Shown: positions 8,644-17,288 of the stretch, one piece after another
Layout: each line of letters begins with the position of its first letter
Position numbering within the stretch: the stretch's first letter is position 1
From: Halomonas organivorans
GTDB taxonomy: Bacteria > Pseudomonadota > Gammaproteobacteria > Pseudomonadales > Halomonadaceae
Assembly: GCF_014192055.1 (NCBI RefSeq)
Contig: NZ_JACHXM010000006.1
Coordinates: forward strand, 126,746 to 190,745
Direction: 5' to 3'
DNA: 64,000 bases
Position numbers and translations under genes: made by a program
Notes under the pieces: model-generated
Told to the model about the DNA's origin: nothing
Seen by the model: only the letters and a program-made list of their open reading frames with translations
Databases searched by the model: none

Positions 8644-9035
8644 GTCGAGGACATCCTTGGCTGGGGCGAGTGGAACGGCATGGGCCACGCGAATGGCCGC
8701 AAAGATGATAAGGAGCAGGACACGGCCTGTCCACGATGGGTGGGGAGCGGCAGCCCATGCCATCAAGCCTTGCACGACTTCTTCACAATGCCAATTTAAC
8801 ATGCATGCACACCAAATATGTATTTATCTAGCAAAATCAACATGTTATATTTTCTATAGTGTCAGCTATGGATTTTGCTGTGTTGGCATGCATCCAGCCA
8901 GGTAGCGCTATTTCGGCCTACCTATTCTTAGGGTTAGCGATAAGAAATCTCAGGTAACACTATTATTGTGCAATGTCGGAATGCTTGCGCGAACCCTCAT
9001 CAAAGCCGGTCGTGAATACACAGCGCTTCAAATAG
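8644..9035. other. AT-rich intergenic region upstream of the protease-ligase operon
   Basis: No convincing gene is seen. The part nearest 8644 is GC-rich leader, while 8800-9000 is sharply AT-rich with -10-like hexamers (TATATT, TATAGT around 8850). It must hold the promoter for the minus-strand operon starting at 8643. The base composition change marks the left edge of the MerR-controlled island. Confidence 0.5.
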
Positions 9036-9060
9036 CCTTAAGTTAAAGTAAACTTGAAGG
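9036..9060. promoter_or_regulatory. MerR-type dyad upstream of merR gene
   Basis: The sequence starts CCTTAAGTT and ends AACTTGAAGG, an inverted repeat of CCTT(C)AAGTT with one base missing in the left arm. It resembles the SoxR/MerR operator class and matches the dyads upstream of the divergent and downstream genes (11297-11327, 12454-12484). It ends 32 bp before the merR start, so autoregulation is the likely role. Which strand is transcribed from it is unclear. Confidence 0.6.
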
Positions 9061-9092
9061 ACGAGGGTGACAGTCTTACATAGGGAGCCGAC

Positions 9093-9548
9093 ATGCAGAT
9101 GAAGATAGGCGAACTCGCGGAACGCACTGGCCTTGCTACATCGCGTATCCGCTATTACGAACGCATCGGGCTGCTGACGACAGTCGAGCGCACTGCCAAC
9201 GGTTACCGAACCTATCCGCCAGAGGCCGAAACCGTACTTAACCTGATTCTGAAGGGGCAGGCGGCCGGCTTTAGCCTTGATGAGCTGCACAAGCTAATCC
9301 CGAAAGACTTGACGCATTGGGATCATGACTCGCTGCTCGAGGCACTGTACCGCAAGGTGGCCGACATCGAATCGCTCGAAAAGCAGCTCGCCAGAAGCAA
9401 AGAACAGGTTCGCGCCGTCATCGCCGACATCGAAACCAAGCCGGACGACATTGACTGTAAGGCTAATGCAAAGCGTGTATTGTCACGGTTTGGACTAGGC
9501 GATACGACCGAGGCCGCCCATGACACCAGCACGGAATCATCGACATAG
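9093..9548 (+). CDS. MerR family transcriptional regulator
   Basis: A 151-residue MerR-type regulator. The winged helix-turn-helix is textbook: KIGELAERTGLATSRIRYYE (residues 4-23), then GLLTTVERTANGYRTY. A coiled-coil dimerisation helix covers residues about 80-118, and a single cysteine, Cys122, lies in the short C-terminal tail. The lack of a metal-binding loop with paired cysteines argues against a metal sensor. A lone cysteine and the neighbouring reductase, DJ-1-like and hydrolase genes suggest sensing of reactive electrophiles. It faces the DJ-1-like gene, with 47 bp between the stops. Confidence 0.9.
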   Translation: MQMKIGELAERTGLATSRIRYYERIGLLTTVERTANGYRTYPPEAETVLNLILKGQAAGFSLDELHKLIPKDLTHWDHDSLLEALYRKVADIESLEKQLARSKEQVRAVIADIETKPDDIDCKANAKRVLSRFGLGDTTEAAHDTSTESST

Positions 9549-9595
9549 GGCTTTCGTTGCCTGAATCAGGGAACATTGCACCTTGCACTGAATAT

Positions 9596-10279
9596 CTACA
9601 AAAGTGCAACGACGTGTTTCGCCGTCGCTTTCGCCGACTGCGGGTTCTGACCGGTCACCAGCCGCTCGTCGACGCTGACCTTGCTGACGAACGGTAGCCA
9701 AGCCTTCTCGTACCGCGCACCGCGTTCTCTCATTGTCTGCTCCGCGTTATAGGGCATCTTCTTGGCCACACCAGCGAGCACTTCCTCTGTCCAGGAGAAT
9801 CCGGTCACGCGTCGATGGGTGACCAGCAGTGAGCCGTCCGACAGATCGACGTTCAGTAGCCCGCAATAGCCGTGGCAGACGGCCGAGACGATGCCGCCGC
9901 CCTCGAAGATCTCGCGAGCGATCCGCTGTAACCCTTTGTTATCCGGAAAGTCCCACATCACAGCATGTCCGCCGGTGAAATAGATGGCATCGAAGTCGGC
10001 GGCGTCGATGTCATTTGGGGAAGCAGTAGCGGAGAGCAGCGATCGGCGATCGGCATCGGCGAGCCAGGCACGGGCCGACGTGTCGAGCAAGGGCCACTTG
10101 AGTGCCCGTGGTTCGAGCGGTATGGCACCGCCGCAGGGGCTGACCAGATGCTGGTCATGCCCCTCGGCAGCGAAGATGTCCCACGCGTGGGTCAGCTCCG
10201 ATAGCCAAAGCCCGGTCGGATGGACCGAGTCAGCGTAGTGCGCGACATTGCTAACGACATGCAGGATACGCTTGGCCAT
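9596..10279 (-). CDS. DJ-1/PfpI superfamily protein, Hsp31-like
   Basis: A 227-residue class-I glutamine-amidotransferase-like protein of the Hsp31/DJ-1 group. The nucleophile elbow is AVCHGYCGLL with Cys135 followed by His136; the usual upstream glutamate is Glu28 in LWLSELTHAW, and FTGGHAVMWDF fits the Hsp31-like GGH motif. Relatives act as glyoxalase III (methylglyoxal to lactate), protein deglycases or redox chaperones; which applies here cannot be read from sequence. ATG 10279 is preferred because homology starts at MAKRILHVVS. It lies 62 bp behind the acetoacetate-decarboxylase-like gene in the same orientation. Confidence 0.85.
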   Translation of the reverse strand: MAKRILHVVSNVAHYADSVHPTGLWLSELTHAWDIFAAEGHDQHLVSPCGGAIPLEPRALKWPLLDTSARAWLADADRRSLLSATASPNDIDAADFDAIYFTGGHAVMWDFPDNKGLQRIAREIFEGGGIVSAVCHGYCGLLNVDLSDGSLLVTHRRVTGFSWTEEVLAGVAKKMPYNAEQTMRERGARYEKAWLPFVSKVSVDERLVTGQNPQSAKATAKHVVALL

Positions 10280-10341
10280 GCGGTGTCTCTCTCGGTGAGT
10301 GTTGTGGGCGCGCGGCTGAAATGTGTCCGGCACGTGGCGGG

Positions 10342-11250
10342 CTAGCGGTCGAAGGCAGGGAGTGGTACGGGTAGATCCAATACAATCTGGGCGTGTCGCA
10401 CCACATCCATGCGAAGGGCCGTGCTGGCCCCCAGACCATCGAGCAGCTGACTCATTGGTCCGCCCTGGCGGGACAGCGTCACATCGCGCGGGAACATGCG
10501 TTGAGCGTATGACAACGTATTCGTGCGGACGACGGTGCGATGCCAGCGGCCGTCTACCTGATGGAGCATGGTGCTTGTGGCCATGCGTGACTGCGACGTG
10601 ACATCGGTGAAAGCGGGTGTCGGCGCGCTCAGCACCAGATCGGTCGCACCGCCCGTTGTCTGGATACCTGCCCGCATCTCTTTCTCGTCACCGATGCTGA
10701 CATCAATAGCCGTGCGCCATTTAGGCAATTGATAACCCTGCACGCCGCGTACCCATGCAATTTCGGTGTCGACCGGGAGCGCCAACACATGGGCGAAAAA
10801 GCTGCGTCGTCGCACGGAATCTGACAGTTCCAGCGCGTGTGAGCCGCGCGCGCCTGGTCGGCGCACAACCGCCGCGATGGAGACTTCCTGGTAGGGGTCG
10901 TTATCGCATACATCGTAAGTAAAGAACGTCAGCGCCACGAGACCGCGCCCTGGGGTTGCCCGCAACGGTTCGAGGGGCTCCGGGAGCATGGCACGAAGAC
11001 GTGCGATAGGGGTAGCGAGCAGGAGCTGTAGGCTGCGAGCGTGATAGTAGAAGTTCGGCGCCCAGATGGGGCCAACACGTGACGCGACCTGCTGTTTAGG
11101 AATCCGACGAAACCAGTCCACGTCGCTTACCGCAGAATCTTTCTCGACCTCGTCCAGATCGGGATTCATTCGGAAGCGATCATAGTACCCCCCTCTGAGA
11201 ATGGCGACCCTCTGCGACCCGAACTCGATCTCGGCGACCCCTTCTTTCAT
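10342..11250 (-). CDS. acetoacetate decarboxylase-like protein
   Basis: A 302-residue protein with the acetoacetate decarboxylase (ADC) fold pattern: LTFFTYDVCDNDPYQEVSIA resembles the ADC substrate-pocket segment, and QGYQLPKWRTAIDV matches the region carrying the Schiff-base lysine in true ADC. Divergent ADC-like proteins can be decarboxylases, aldolase-dehydratases or hydratases, so only the family is claimed. The start at 11250 has AAGGGGGAG upstream. Its promoter at 11297-11327 has a MerR-type 19-bp spacer. It is probably co-transcribed with the DJ-1-like gene. Confidence 0.65.
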   Translation of the reverse strand: MKEGVAEIEFGSQRVAILRGGYYDRFRMNPDLDEVEKDSAVSDVDWFRRIPKQQVASRVGPIWAPNFYYHARSLQLLLATPIARLRAMLPEPLEPLRATPGRGLVALTFFTYDVCDNDPYQEVSIAAVVRRPGARGSHALELSDSVRRRSFFAHVLALPVDTEIAWVRGVQGYQLPKWRTAIDVSIGDEKEMRAGIQTTGGATDLVLSAPTPAFTDVTSQSRMATSTMLHQVDGRWHRTVVRTNTLSYAQRMFPRDVTLSRQGGPMSQLLDGLGASTALRMDVVRHAQIVLDLPVPLPAFDR

Positions 11251-11296
11251 GACTCCCCCTTGGCGATGGCATGGCTCGATCCGACTACCTGCCATG

Positions 11297-11327
11297 ACTC
11301 TAAGGTGAAACCAAACTTTAAGGTCAA
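11297..11327 (-). promoter_or_regulatory. MerR-type promoter of the ADC-like / DJ-1-like operon
   Basis: Read on the minus strand: TTGACC (11322-11327), a 19-bp spacer, then TAGAGT (11297-11302). The spacer starts TTAAAGTT and carries a partial dyad. An overlong 19-bp spacer with TTGACCTT at the -35 is shared with the promoter at 12454-12484, as expected for MerR-activated promoters. Confidence 0.65.
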
Positions 11328-11488
11328 GCGAAGTCGGGCGTTCTACCTTTCTAGAGGGCCCATTCACATGATCAGCGTTGACCTTGAACCCGGCTTCAAC
11401 CCTAGATTGGAGGGGCGGTATGGTGCCTGGCTTCGCAAGAAGCGCGCAGCACGGCACAACATCGACCAACGGCACAGGAGATACCGAT

Positions 11489-12319
11489 ATGGGGTACGCA
11501 ACCACAACCGATGGCGTCGAGATATTCTACAAGGACTGGGGGCCCCGCGATGCGCCGGTCATCTTCTTTCACCACGGCTGGCCGCTGAGCGCCGATGACT
11601 GGGATGCCCAGATGCTGTTCTTCCTGGCGGAGGGCTACCGAGTCGTAGCGCACGACCGGCGCGGGCATGGACGTTCCAGCCAAGTCTGGGATGGCCACGA
11701 CATGGATCATTACGCCGATGATGTGGCCGCGGTGGTCAACCACCTTGGCGTGCAGGGGGCGGTACATGTTGGTCATTCCACCGGTGGCGGCGAGGTGATC
11801 CACTACGTGGCCCGTCACGGCGAGGACAAGGTGGCGAAGGCCGTACTGATCAGTGCAGTCCCTCCTTTGATGGTCAAGACCAATGACAACCCCGACGGGC
11901 TGGACAAGTCCGTGTTCGACGATTTCCAGTCTCAGGTGGCGAGCAATCGTGCACAGTTCTATCAGGATGTACCGGCGGGGCCTTTCTATGGTTATAACCG
12001 TGATGGGGCTACGCCATCGGAGGGCATCATCCGCAACTGGTGGCGTCAGGGCATGATGGGCAGCGCCAAAGCGCACTATGATGGCATCGTGGCGTTTTCC
12101 CAGACCGATTTTACCGAAGACCTGAAAAACGCCAGCCTACCGGTGCTGGTCATGCACGGGGAGGACGATCAGATCGTGCCGTTCGAGCTCTCCGGCAAGA
12201 AATCCGCCGAGTTGGCTCCCAACGCGATGCTGAAGACCTACCCGGGCTTTCCGCACGGTATGCCCACGACGCACGCCGATACGATCAACGCCGATCTTTT
12301 GGCCTTCATTCGTGACTGA
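11489..12319 (+). CDS. alpha/beta hydrolase, non-heme chloroperoxidase-like arylesterase
   Basis: A 276-residue cytosolic alpha/beta hydrolase of the arylesterase/cofactor-free haloperoxidase family. The nucleophile elbow is GHSTGGGE (Ser97), the acid is in HGEDDQIVPF, and the histidine is in the segment GFPHGMPTTH. HHGWPLSADDW forms the oxyanion side. Family members hydrolyse esters or lactones; the old bromoperoxidase activity is a side reaction. The ATG at 11489 has ACAGGAG before it and lies in the divergent region shared with the ADC-like gene, so the same regulator probably controls it. It is followed by a stem-loop and then an Old Yellow Enzyme gene. Confidence 0.88.
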   Translation: MGYATTTDGVEIFYKDWGPRDAPVIFFHHGWPLSADDWDAQMLFFLAEGYRVVAHDRRGHGRSSQVWDGHDMDHYADDVAAVVNHLGVQGAVHVGHSTGGGEVIHYVARHGEDKVAKAVLISAVPPLMVKTNDNPDGLDKSVFDDFQSQVASNRAQFYQDVPAGPFYGYNRDGATPSEGIIRNWWRQGMMGSAKAHYDGIVAFSQTDFTEDLKNASLPVLVMHGEDDQIVPFELSGKKSAELAPNAMLKTYPGFPHGMPTTHADTINADLLAFIRD

Positions 12320-12327
12320 TCCTGTAT

Positions 12328-12358
12328 GGGCACCGCGAGGCATCGCCACGTGGTGCCC
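12328..12358 (+). terminator. stem-loop terminator after the esterase gene
   Basis: GGGCACC at 12328-12334 pairs with GGTGCCC at 12352-12358, with an inner GGC/GCC pairing, and is followed by CTTTATT. It lies just after the hydrolase stop and before the separate promoter of the Old Yellow Enzyme gene. Confidence 0.6.
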
Positions 12359-12453
12359 CTTTATTCAATTCAAGCCTGCCGCATCATGAGATGGCGATGC
12401 ACCATCCATCCTTTACCCGTGGCTTGTTCGAACCGTCATGGCGAACCCCACCA

Positions 12454-12484
12454 TTGACCTTGAAGTTAACTTCAACGATAAGCT
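12454..12484 (+). promoter_or_regulatory. MerR-type promoter with perfect 16-bp palindrome, upstream of OYE
   Basis: TTGACC at 12454-12459 is followed directly by the perfect palindrome TTGAAGTTAACTTCAA (12460-12475). A -10-like TAAGCT at 12479-12484 gives a 19-bp spacer. An operator placed inside an overlong spacer is the hallmark of MerR-family activation, and the palindrome core resembles the SoxR box. The start codon of the controlled gene lies at 12512, with AGGAG before it. Confidence 0.75.
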
Positions 12485-12511
12485 CCTCGCATAACCACTG
12501 AGGAGCCGCTA

Positions 12512-13744
12512 ATGAGTGTTTTTGATGACCTGGTCCTGCCCAATGGCTCACGTATGCCTAACCGTATCGCCAAGGCGGCGATGGAAGAGAACATGGCTGA
12601 CGGTTCACAGGCGCCATCTGAACGATTGATGCGCCTGTACCAAGCTTGGGCCGACGGTGGTGCCGGTCTGCTGATCACCGGTAACGTGATGGTCGATAGC
12701 CGGGCAATGACAGGCCCGGGCGGGGTAGTACTGGAGGATGATGGCCAACTCGACAAATTCGAGCGCTGGGCAGCGATCGGACGCACCAGCGGCACGCAGT
12801 TCTGGCTACAGATCAATCATCCCGGTCGACAGATGCGCGCCAACCTCGGTCAGCAGACTTGGGCGCCCTCGGCGGTATCACTCGATCTGGGTTCGTCCTC
12901 GAAGCTGTTTGACACTCCGAAAGCGATGACGCAGTCCAATATCGACGAGGTAATAGCACGCTTTGCCCGTACGGCGCAGCTCGGAGAGCGAGCCGGTTTC
13001 ACCGGTGTCGAGATTCATGCCGCGCACGGTTACCTGCTTAGCCAGTTCCTGTCGCCGCTGAGCAATCGGCGCGAGGACGAGTGGGGCGGTTCTCTGGTCA
13101 ACCGTGCGCGCCTGCTACTGGAGATCGTCAGAGCCGTGCGTGCAGCCGTATCGCCCGGTTTTGCGGTAGCCGTCAAGCTCAACTCTGCGGACTTCCAGCG
13201 CGGTGGTTTCAGTGCTGAAGACGCACAACGAGTCGTCGAGATGCTGAATGAGGAGGACGTGGATCTGGTTGAGCTCTCAGGGGGCAGCTACGAAGCCCCA
13301 GCTATGCAAGGGAAGGCCCGCGACGGACGGACACTCGCTCGGGAAGCCTATTTCCTGGAATTTGCCCGCGACATCCGCAAGGTGGCAAATATGCCCGTCA
13401 TGGTCACCGGTGGAATACGCCGGCGCGAGGTGGCTGAACAGGTGGTCGAAGCTGGCGTGGACATGGTAGGCATCGGCACGGCCTTGGCGATCAATCCGAC
13501 ACTGCCCAATGCTTGGCTGGCCGGCAGGGACCCAGCGCCGACGTTGCCACCGATTCAATGGAAGAACAAAGCGATTGCTTCCCTGGCGAACATGGCCGTG
13601 GTTAAACACCAGCTACGCCGGATTAGCCGGGGCAGGGTGCCCATCCCTTATGTCTCGCCCGTCCGTGCCTTACTGCAGCAACAAGTATGCGACATCCACC
13701 GAACACGTCAGTATCGCCATCGGATGGCACAGCGGTTGGAGTGA
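12512..13744 (+). CDS. Old Yellow Enzyme family NADH:flavin oxidoreductase
   Basis: A 410-residue FMN-dependent ene-reductase family protein. Family landmarks in order: N-terminal VLPNGSRMPNRIAKAAM, NHPGRQM, the active-site histidines in GVEIHAAHGYLLSQFLSP, SNRREDEWGGS, and the FMN-phosphate region MVTGGIRRREVAEQ followed by VDMVGIGTAL. OYEs reduce alpha,beta-unsaturated carbonyls and some nitro compounds or quinones. A MerR-type palindromic promoter lies immediately upstream, which fits induction by electrophiles. A stem-loop at 13746-13785 follows the stop. Confidence 0.9.
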   Translation: MSVFDDLVLPNGSRMPNRIAKAAMEENMADGSQAPSERLMRLYQAWADGGAGLLITGNVMVDSRAMTGPGGVVLEDDGQLDKFERWAAIGRTSGTQFWLQINHPGRQMRANLGQQTWAPSAVSLDLGSSSKLFDTPKAMTQSNIDEVIARFARTAQLGERAGFTGVEIHAAHGYLLSQFLSPLSNRREDEWGGSLVNRARLLLEIVRAVRAAVSPGFAVAVKLNSADFQRGGFSAEDAQRVVEMLNEEDVDLVELSGGSYEAPAMQGKARDGRTLAREAYFLEFARDIRKVANMPVMVTGGIRRREVAEQVVEAGVDMVGIGTALAINPTLPNAWLAGRDPAPTLPPIQWKNKAIASLANMAVVKHQLRRISRGRVPIPYVSPVRALLQQQVCDIHRTRQYRHRMAQRLE

Positions 13745-13745
13745 T

Positions 13746-13785
13746 CATCAATTGCCGGCCGGTTTGGAACAGCCGGCAATTGATG
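13746..13785 (+). terminator. stem-loop after the OYE gene
   Basis: A perfect 14-bp inverted repeat, CATCAATTGCCGGC (13746-13759) and GCCGGCAATTGATG (13772-13785), with a 12-nt loop, begins at the stop codon. There is no long T-run, so it may be a Rho-assisted end or an mRNA-stabilising hairpin. Confidence 0.55.
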
Positions 13786-13823
13786 GTCGACGTCGTTCCT
13801 CTCACGGCACATCTCGTATTTAA

Positions 13824-13839
13824 CATAATATATATTATG
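13824..13839. promoter_or_regulatory. perfect 16-bp AT palindrome upstream of lipoprotein gene
   Basis: CATAATATATATTATG is a perfect palindrome in an AT-rich patch 100 bp before the DUF3833 lipoprotein start. It includes a TATATT -10-like hexamer. It is an operator or promoter candidate for the lipoprotein gene; no regulator can be named. Confidence 0.4.
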
Positions 13840-13938
13840 CGAACATTCCGGCATGAAGGTGGTCGGACCCGCCCGGATGGCATTCCTGCGCGATACGCTC
13901 TACATTTTCTATACCAAACGTCTACACGGAAAATATCG

Positions 13939-14481
13939 ATGTATAGAAAAATGCGTGTCGCCGCCTGTTGGCTCTCCCTGCTGTTGCTGTCGGGCTGTGC
14001 CGGCGTCGACGTCGAGCAGTATGCCGGCACCACGCCGCGGCTGGATATCGCCGAGTACTTCGAAGGCCAGACGAGAGCCTGGGGAATGGTCCAGGACTAC
14101 AGCGGCGAGGTGCAGCGACGCTTCACCGTCGATATCGAGGGACGGATCGACGGCGACACCCTGACCCTCGATGAGCGGTTCACCTATGCCGACGGCGAGA
14201 CCGACCGCCGCGTCTGGACCTTCGAGCGGCGCGACGACGGCCGCTGGCTAGGCCATGCCAGCGACGTCGAGGGGCCTGTGGAGGCACGCCAGGCCGGCCA
14301 CGCCTTCCACATGAGCTACCCGCTCGAGGTGACGGTCGACGGCCGCGACATCACCTTCAGCATGGATGACTGGATGTACCTGCAGCCAGATGGAAAGTTG
14401 ATCAATCGCACGGCCATGCGCAAGTTCGGCCTGACCCTGGCCGAGATCACGATCGCCTTCGAGCGTGATAACTCGCCCTGA
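13939..14481 (+). CDS. DUF3833-type lipoprotein
   Basis: A 180-residue exported lipoprotein: a basic N-terminus, a hydrophobic stretch and a lipobox ending LLSGC with Cys20. The mature part matches the DUF3833 pattern, including IAEYFEGQTRAWGMVQDYSG and the late FSMDDWMYLQPDG. Function is unknown; the predicted beta-rich fold suggests a small outer-membrane-anchored binding protein. An ATG at 13951 is an alternative start that keeps the signal peptide. It stands alone, with the formate-dehydrogenase-like gene convergent 38 bp downstream. Confidence 0.8.
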   Translation: MYRKMRVAACWLSLLLLSGCAGVDVEQYAGTTPRLDIAEYFEGQTRAWGMVQDYSGEVQRRFTVDIEGRIDGDTLTLDERFTYADGETDRRVWTFERRDDGRWLGHASDVEGPVEARQAGHAFHMSYPLEVTVDGRDITFSMDDWMYLQPDGKLINRTAMRKFGLTLAEITIAFERDNSP

Positions 14482-14519
14482 CTTACGGATCTCGTCGCCT
14501 CGTCGGTCCGACGGGGGAT

Positions 14520-16844
14520 TCAGGCTTGTTTTGCAGGCAAGATATTGGTTTTCTTTGCCTTTTCCAGCACGATCGCGATGAATTTCGAGGTCGGCGTGAA
14601 GGTCTGATCGCCGTAGCTGTCGAGCGGCACCAGCGGATTGGTTTCCGGATAGTAGGCGGCGGCCTGGCCCGGTGGCAGGTCATAGGCGACCAGCACGAAG
14701 TTCGTGACGCGGCGCCGACGCTCGTCATCCCAGAGCGAGACGATATCCACCCTGTCCCCGGGTTCGAAGCCCAGGCGACGAATATCGGCTTCATTGACGA
14801 ACAGCACCTGGCGCAGCCCGAAGACGCCGCGATAGCGGTCATCCAGCCCATAAAGCGTGGTGTTGTACTGGTCGTGGGAGCGCATCGTCTGCAGGATCAG
14901 GTCCGGCGTTTCACCGCGTGCCAGCACGCTGGCGTTGACCAGCTCGTCGGGCAGCTCATGGGCCCGGAACCGTGCCTTGCCGCTGTCGGTGTGCCAGACC
15001 CGCTCGGCGGCGGCATTGCCAAGGTGAAAGCCGCCGGGCTGCTCGAGCCGCGCGTTGAAGTTCTCGAATCCGGGAATGGTGTCCGCGATCAGCTCGCGGA
15101 TGCGGCCATAGTCGGCGATCAGCCACGACCAGTCGACCGGACGATCGCCCAGGGTCGCCTCGGCGATGCCGGCGATGATCGCCGGTTCGGAACGCAGGTG
15201 TGAAGAATGCGGCTTCAGCTGGCCATGGGAAATATGCACCATGCTGAAGGTGTCCTCGACGGTGACGCCTTGCGGGCCCTCGGCCTGCCTGTCGATTTCC
15301 GTACGCCCCAGGCATGGCAGGATCAAGGCGTCCCGGCCGGTCACCAGGTGCGAGCGATTCAGCTTGGTGGCGATGTGCACGGTCAGCTCGCAGCGTCGCA
15401 GCGCCGCATGTGTACGCTCGGTATCCGGCGTCGCCTGGGCGAAGTTACCCCCGAGGCCGAGAAAGACCCTCGAGCGCCCTGCTTCCATCGCCTGGATCGC
15501 CTGCACCGTATTGTGACCGTGGCCACGCGGCACCTCGAAACAGAAGCGCCGCGCCAGTGCATCCAGCAGCTCGGCCGGAGGCCTCTCGTCGATGCCCATG
15601 GAGCGGTCGCCCTGGACATTGCTGTGCCCGCGTACCGGCGACAGGCCTGCGCCCGGTTTGCCGACGTTGCCACGCAGCAGCTGGAGATTGATGATCTCCT
15701 GTACCGTGGCCACCGAATGGCGATGCTGGGTGATGCCCATCGCCCAGCACATGACGACCCTCTCGGCACGGCGATACATGCGAGCCGCCAGCTCGATATC
15801 CTCAAGGCCAAGACCCGACTGCTCGACGATATGCTCCCAGGAGGTGGCATCGAGGCTCACCAGGTAGGTATCCAGCCCTGTGGTATGCGCCGCGATGAAC
15901 GCGTGATCGAAGACCGGCGGCTCCCCTTTCGCCGCCGCCTCGCGCTCCCAGGCCAGCAGGTACTTGGCGATGCCACGCATCAGCGCCATGTCACCGCCGA
16001 GCGCGGGTCGAAAATAGGCGGTGTTGGTGGGTTTCGAGCCATTGCTGAGCATTTCCAGCGGATGCTGAGGATGCTGAAAGCGCTCCAGGCCGCGTTCCTT
16101 GAGCGGATTGATGCATATCACTTGCGCGCCGCGCTGTACGGCCTCACGCAGTGGCTCGAGCATGCGCGGATGATTGGTGCCGGGATTCTGGCCGATCACG
16201 AAAATGGCATCGGCGTGTTCCAGGTCATCGAACACGACGGTTCCCTTGCTGACACCAATGCTGTCCGCCATTCCGATGCCGCTGGCCTCATGGCACATGT
16301 TCGAGCAATCGGGAAAGTTATTGGTACCAAAGGCCCGTACAAAGAGCTGATACAGATAGGCCGCCTCATTGCTGGCCCGGCCGGACGTATAGAATTCCGC
16401 CTGATCCGGAGATTCGAGATCCTGTAGATGTCGCGCTACCAGCGCGAATGCGTCGGCCCATGTCGTCTCCACATAGTGGTCCGTACTGGCGTCGTAGCGC
16501 ATGGGGTGAGAGAGACGCCCCTGATACTCCAGCCAGTAGTCGGTCTGTTTCAGGAGTTCTGCCACAGGGTGCCTGGCGAAGAAATCCGGATCGACGGAGC
16601 GTCCGCTAGACTCCCAGTTGACGGCCTTGGCGCCATTCTCGCAGAATTTCACCAGTCCACTTTCCGGCGACTCTCCCCAGGCGCAGCCGGGGCAATCAAA
16701 GCCATGATCCTGGTTGGTCTTGAGCATGGCGCGAATGTTCTTCACCGCGTTGTCGCTACCCAGCCAGCTCCTGGTCACGCTCTTCAGAGCCCCCCACCCG
16801 GCGGCGGCCCCACTGTAGCCCTTGATATGTTCGTCGTTGCTCAT
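14520..16844 (-). CDS. FdhF/YdeP-type molybdopterin oxidoreductase (copy 1)
   Basis: A 774-residue Mo-bis-MGD oxidoreductase of the formate-dehydrogenase-alpha-like YdeP family. N-terminal cysteines Cys51, Cys54 (FDCPGCAW) and Cys68 (FCENGAK) precede the pterin-binding domains. FPDCSNMCHEASG places Cys184-His185 where formate dehydrogenase H has Sec-His, so Cys184 is the expected Mo ligand. NPGTNHPRM and RGHSNVQGDRS are family landmarks. E. coli YdeP is linked to acid resistance, and the physiological substrate is unsettled. A paralogue lies at 19977-22244. No fdhD or electron-transfer partner is adjacent. Confidence 0.88.
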   Translation of the reverse strand: MSNDEHIKGYSGAAAGWGALKSVTRSWLGSDNAVKNIRAMLKTNQDHGFDCPGCAWGESPESGLVKFCENGAKAVNWESSGRSVDPDFFARHPVAELLKQTDYWLEYQGRLSHPMRYDASTDHYVETTWADAFALVARHLQDLESPDQAEFYTSGRASNEAAYLYQLFVRAFGTNNFPDCSNMCHEASGIGMADSIGVSKGTVVFDDLEHADAIFVIGQNPGTNHPRMLEPLREAVQRGAQVICINPLKERGLERFQHPQHPLEMLSNGSKPTNTAYFRPALGGDMALMRGIAKYLLAWEREAAAKGEPPVFDHAFIAAHTTGLDTYLVSLDATSWEHIVEQSGLGLEDIELAARMYRRAERVVMCWAMGITQHRHSVATVQEIINLQLLRGNVGKPGAGLSPVRGHSNVQGDRSMGIDERPPAELLDALARRFCFEVPRGHGHNTVQAIQAMEAGRSRVFLGLGGNFAQATPDTERTHAALRRCELTVHIATKLNRSHLVTGRDALILPCLGRTEIDRQAEGPQGVTVEDTFSMVHISHGQLKPHSSHLRSEPAIIAGIAEATLGDRPVDWSWLIADYGRIRELIADTIPGFENFNARLEQPGGFHLGNAAAERVWHTDSGKARFRAHELPDELVNASVLARGETPDLILQTMRSHDQYNTTLYGLDDRYRGVFGLRQVLFVNEADIRRLGFEPGDRVDIVSLWDDERRRRVTNFVLVAYDLPPGQAAAYYPETNPLVPLDSYGDQTFTPTSKFIAIVLEKAKKTNILPAKQA

Positions 16845-17288
16845 TTTGCCTCCCGGGTTGTGAAGAAATGTCGTGTATCGACATCATGGATGTGCCAGGA
16901 AACCCGAAATGCAGCGGAGATAAGTCTGCGCTAGATCATCAAGCAGCAGATGAATGCGGTATGTCTGGGGGTGAAGCATGGCCTGGTGACTCGCGGCCAC
17001 TGTGTCGTTCCGAGTGGAGCCTGGCATTCTTCCCATATCGTATGAACGGCTCGGGAGAGCGTCTAATCGAACGTCTTTAAGACATGATCATTTTGCTCTA
17101 TCGGCCATCGTTTTTGACATCACGATATGATGCCACCATCCAGAAGTCCGCCGAATAAAGCCGGTCATAGAGGGGGCTTATGATCTGTTCAGAACTGACT
17201 ATTTGACGTTGCAAAGTGACCTGGAGATGATGTTCAGGATGTCGAGAAAAGCACTATCAGTCCTGGCTCCTGACCACTGGAAAACATC
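16845..17288. other. divergent intergenic region between FdhF-like copy 1 and bestrophin
   Basis: No convincing gene. The distal half (17080-17140) is AT-richer and contains TTGACA (near 17114) and GATATGAT, so promoters for the bestrophin-LysR-channel genes and for the divergent oxidoreductase likely lie here. A LysR-type binding site is expected because the LysR gene sits in the rightward unit, but no clear T-N11-A dyad stands out. Confidence 0.4.

Noticed and set aside
14520-16844. Possible selenocysteine (in-frame TGA) in the FdhF-like genes
   Set aside because: The active-site position is an ordinary cysteine in both copies (SNMCHE), so no SECIS or recoding is needed.
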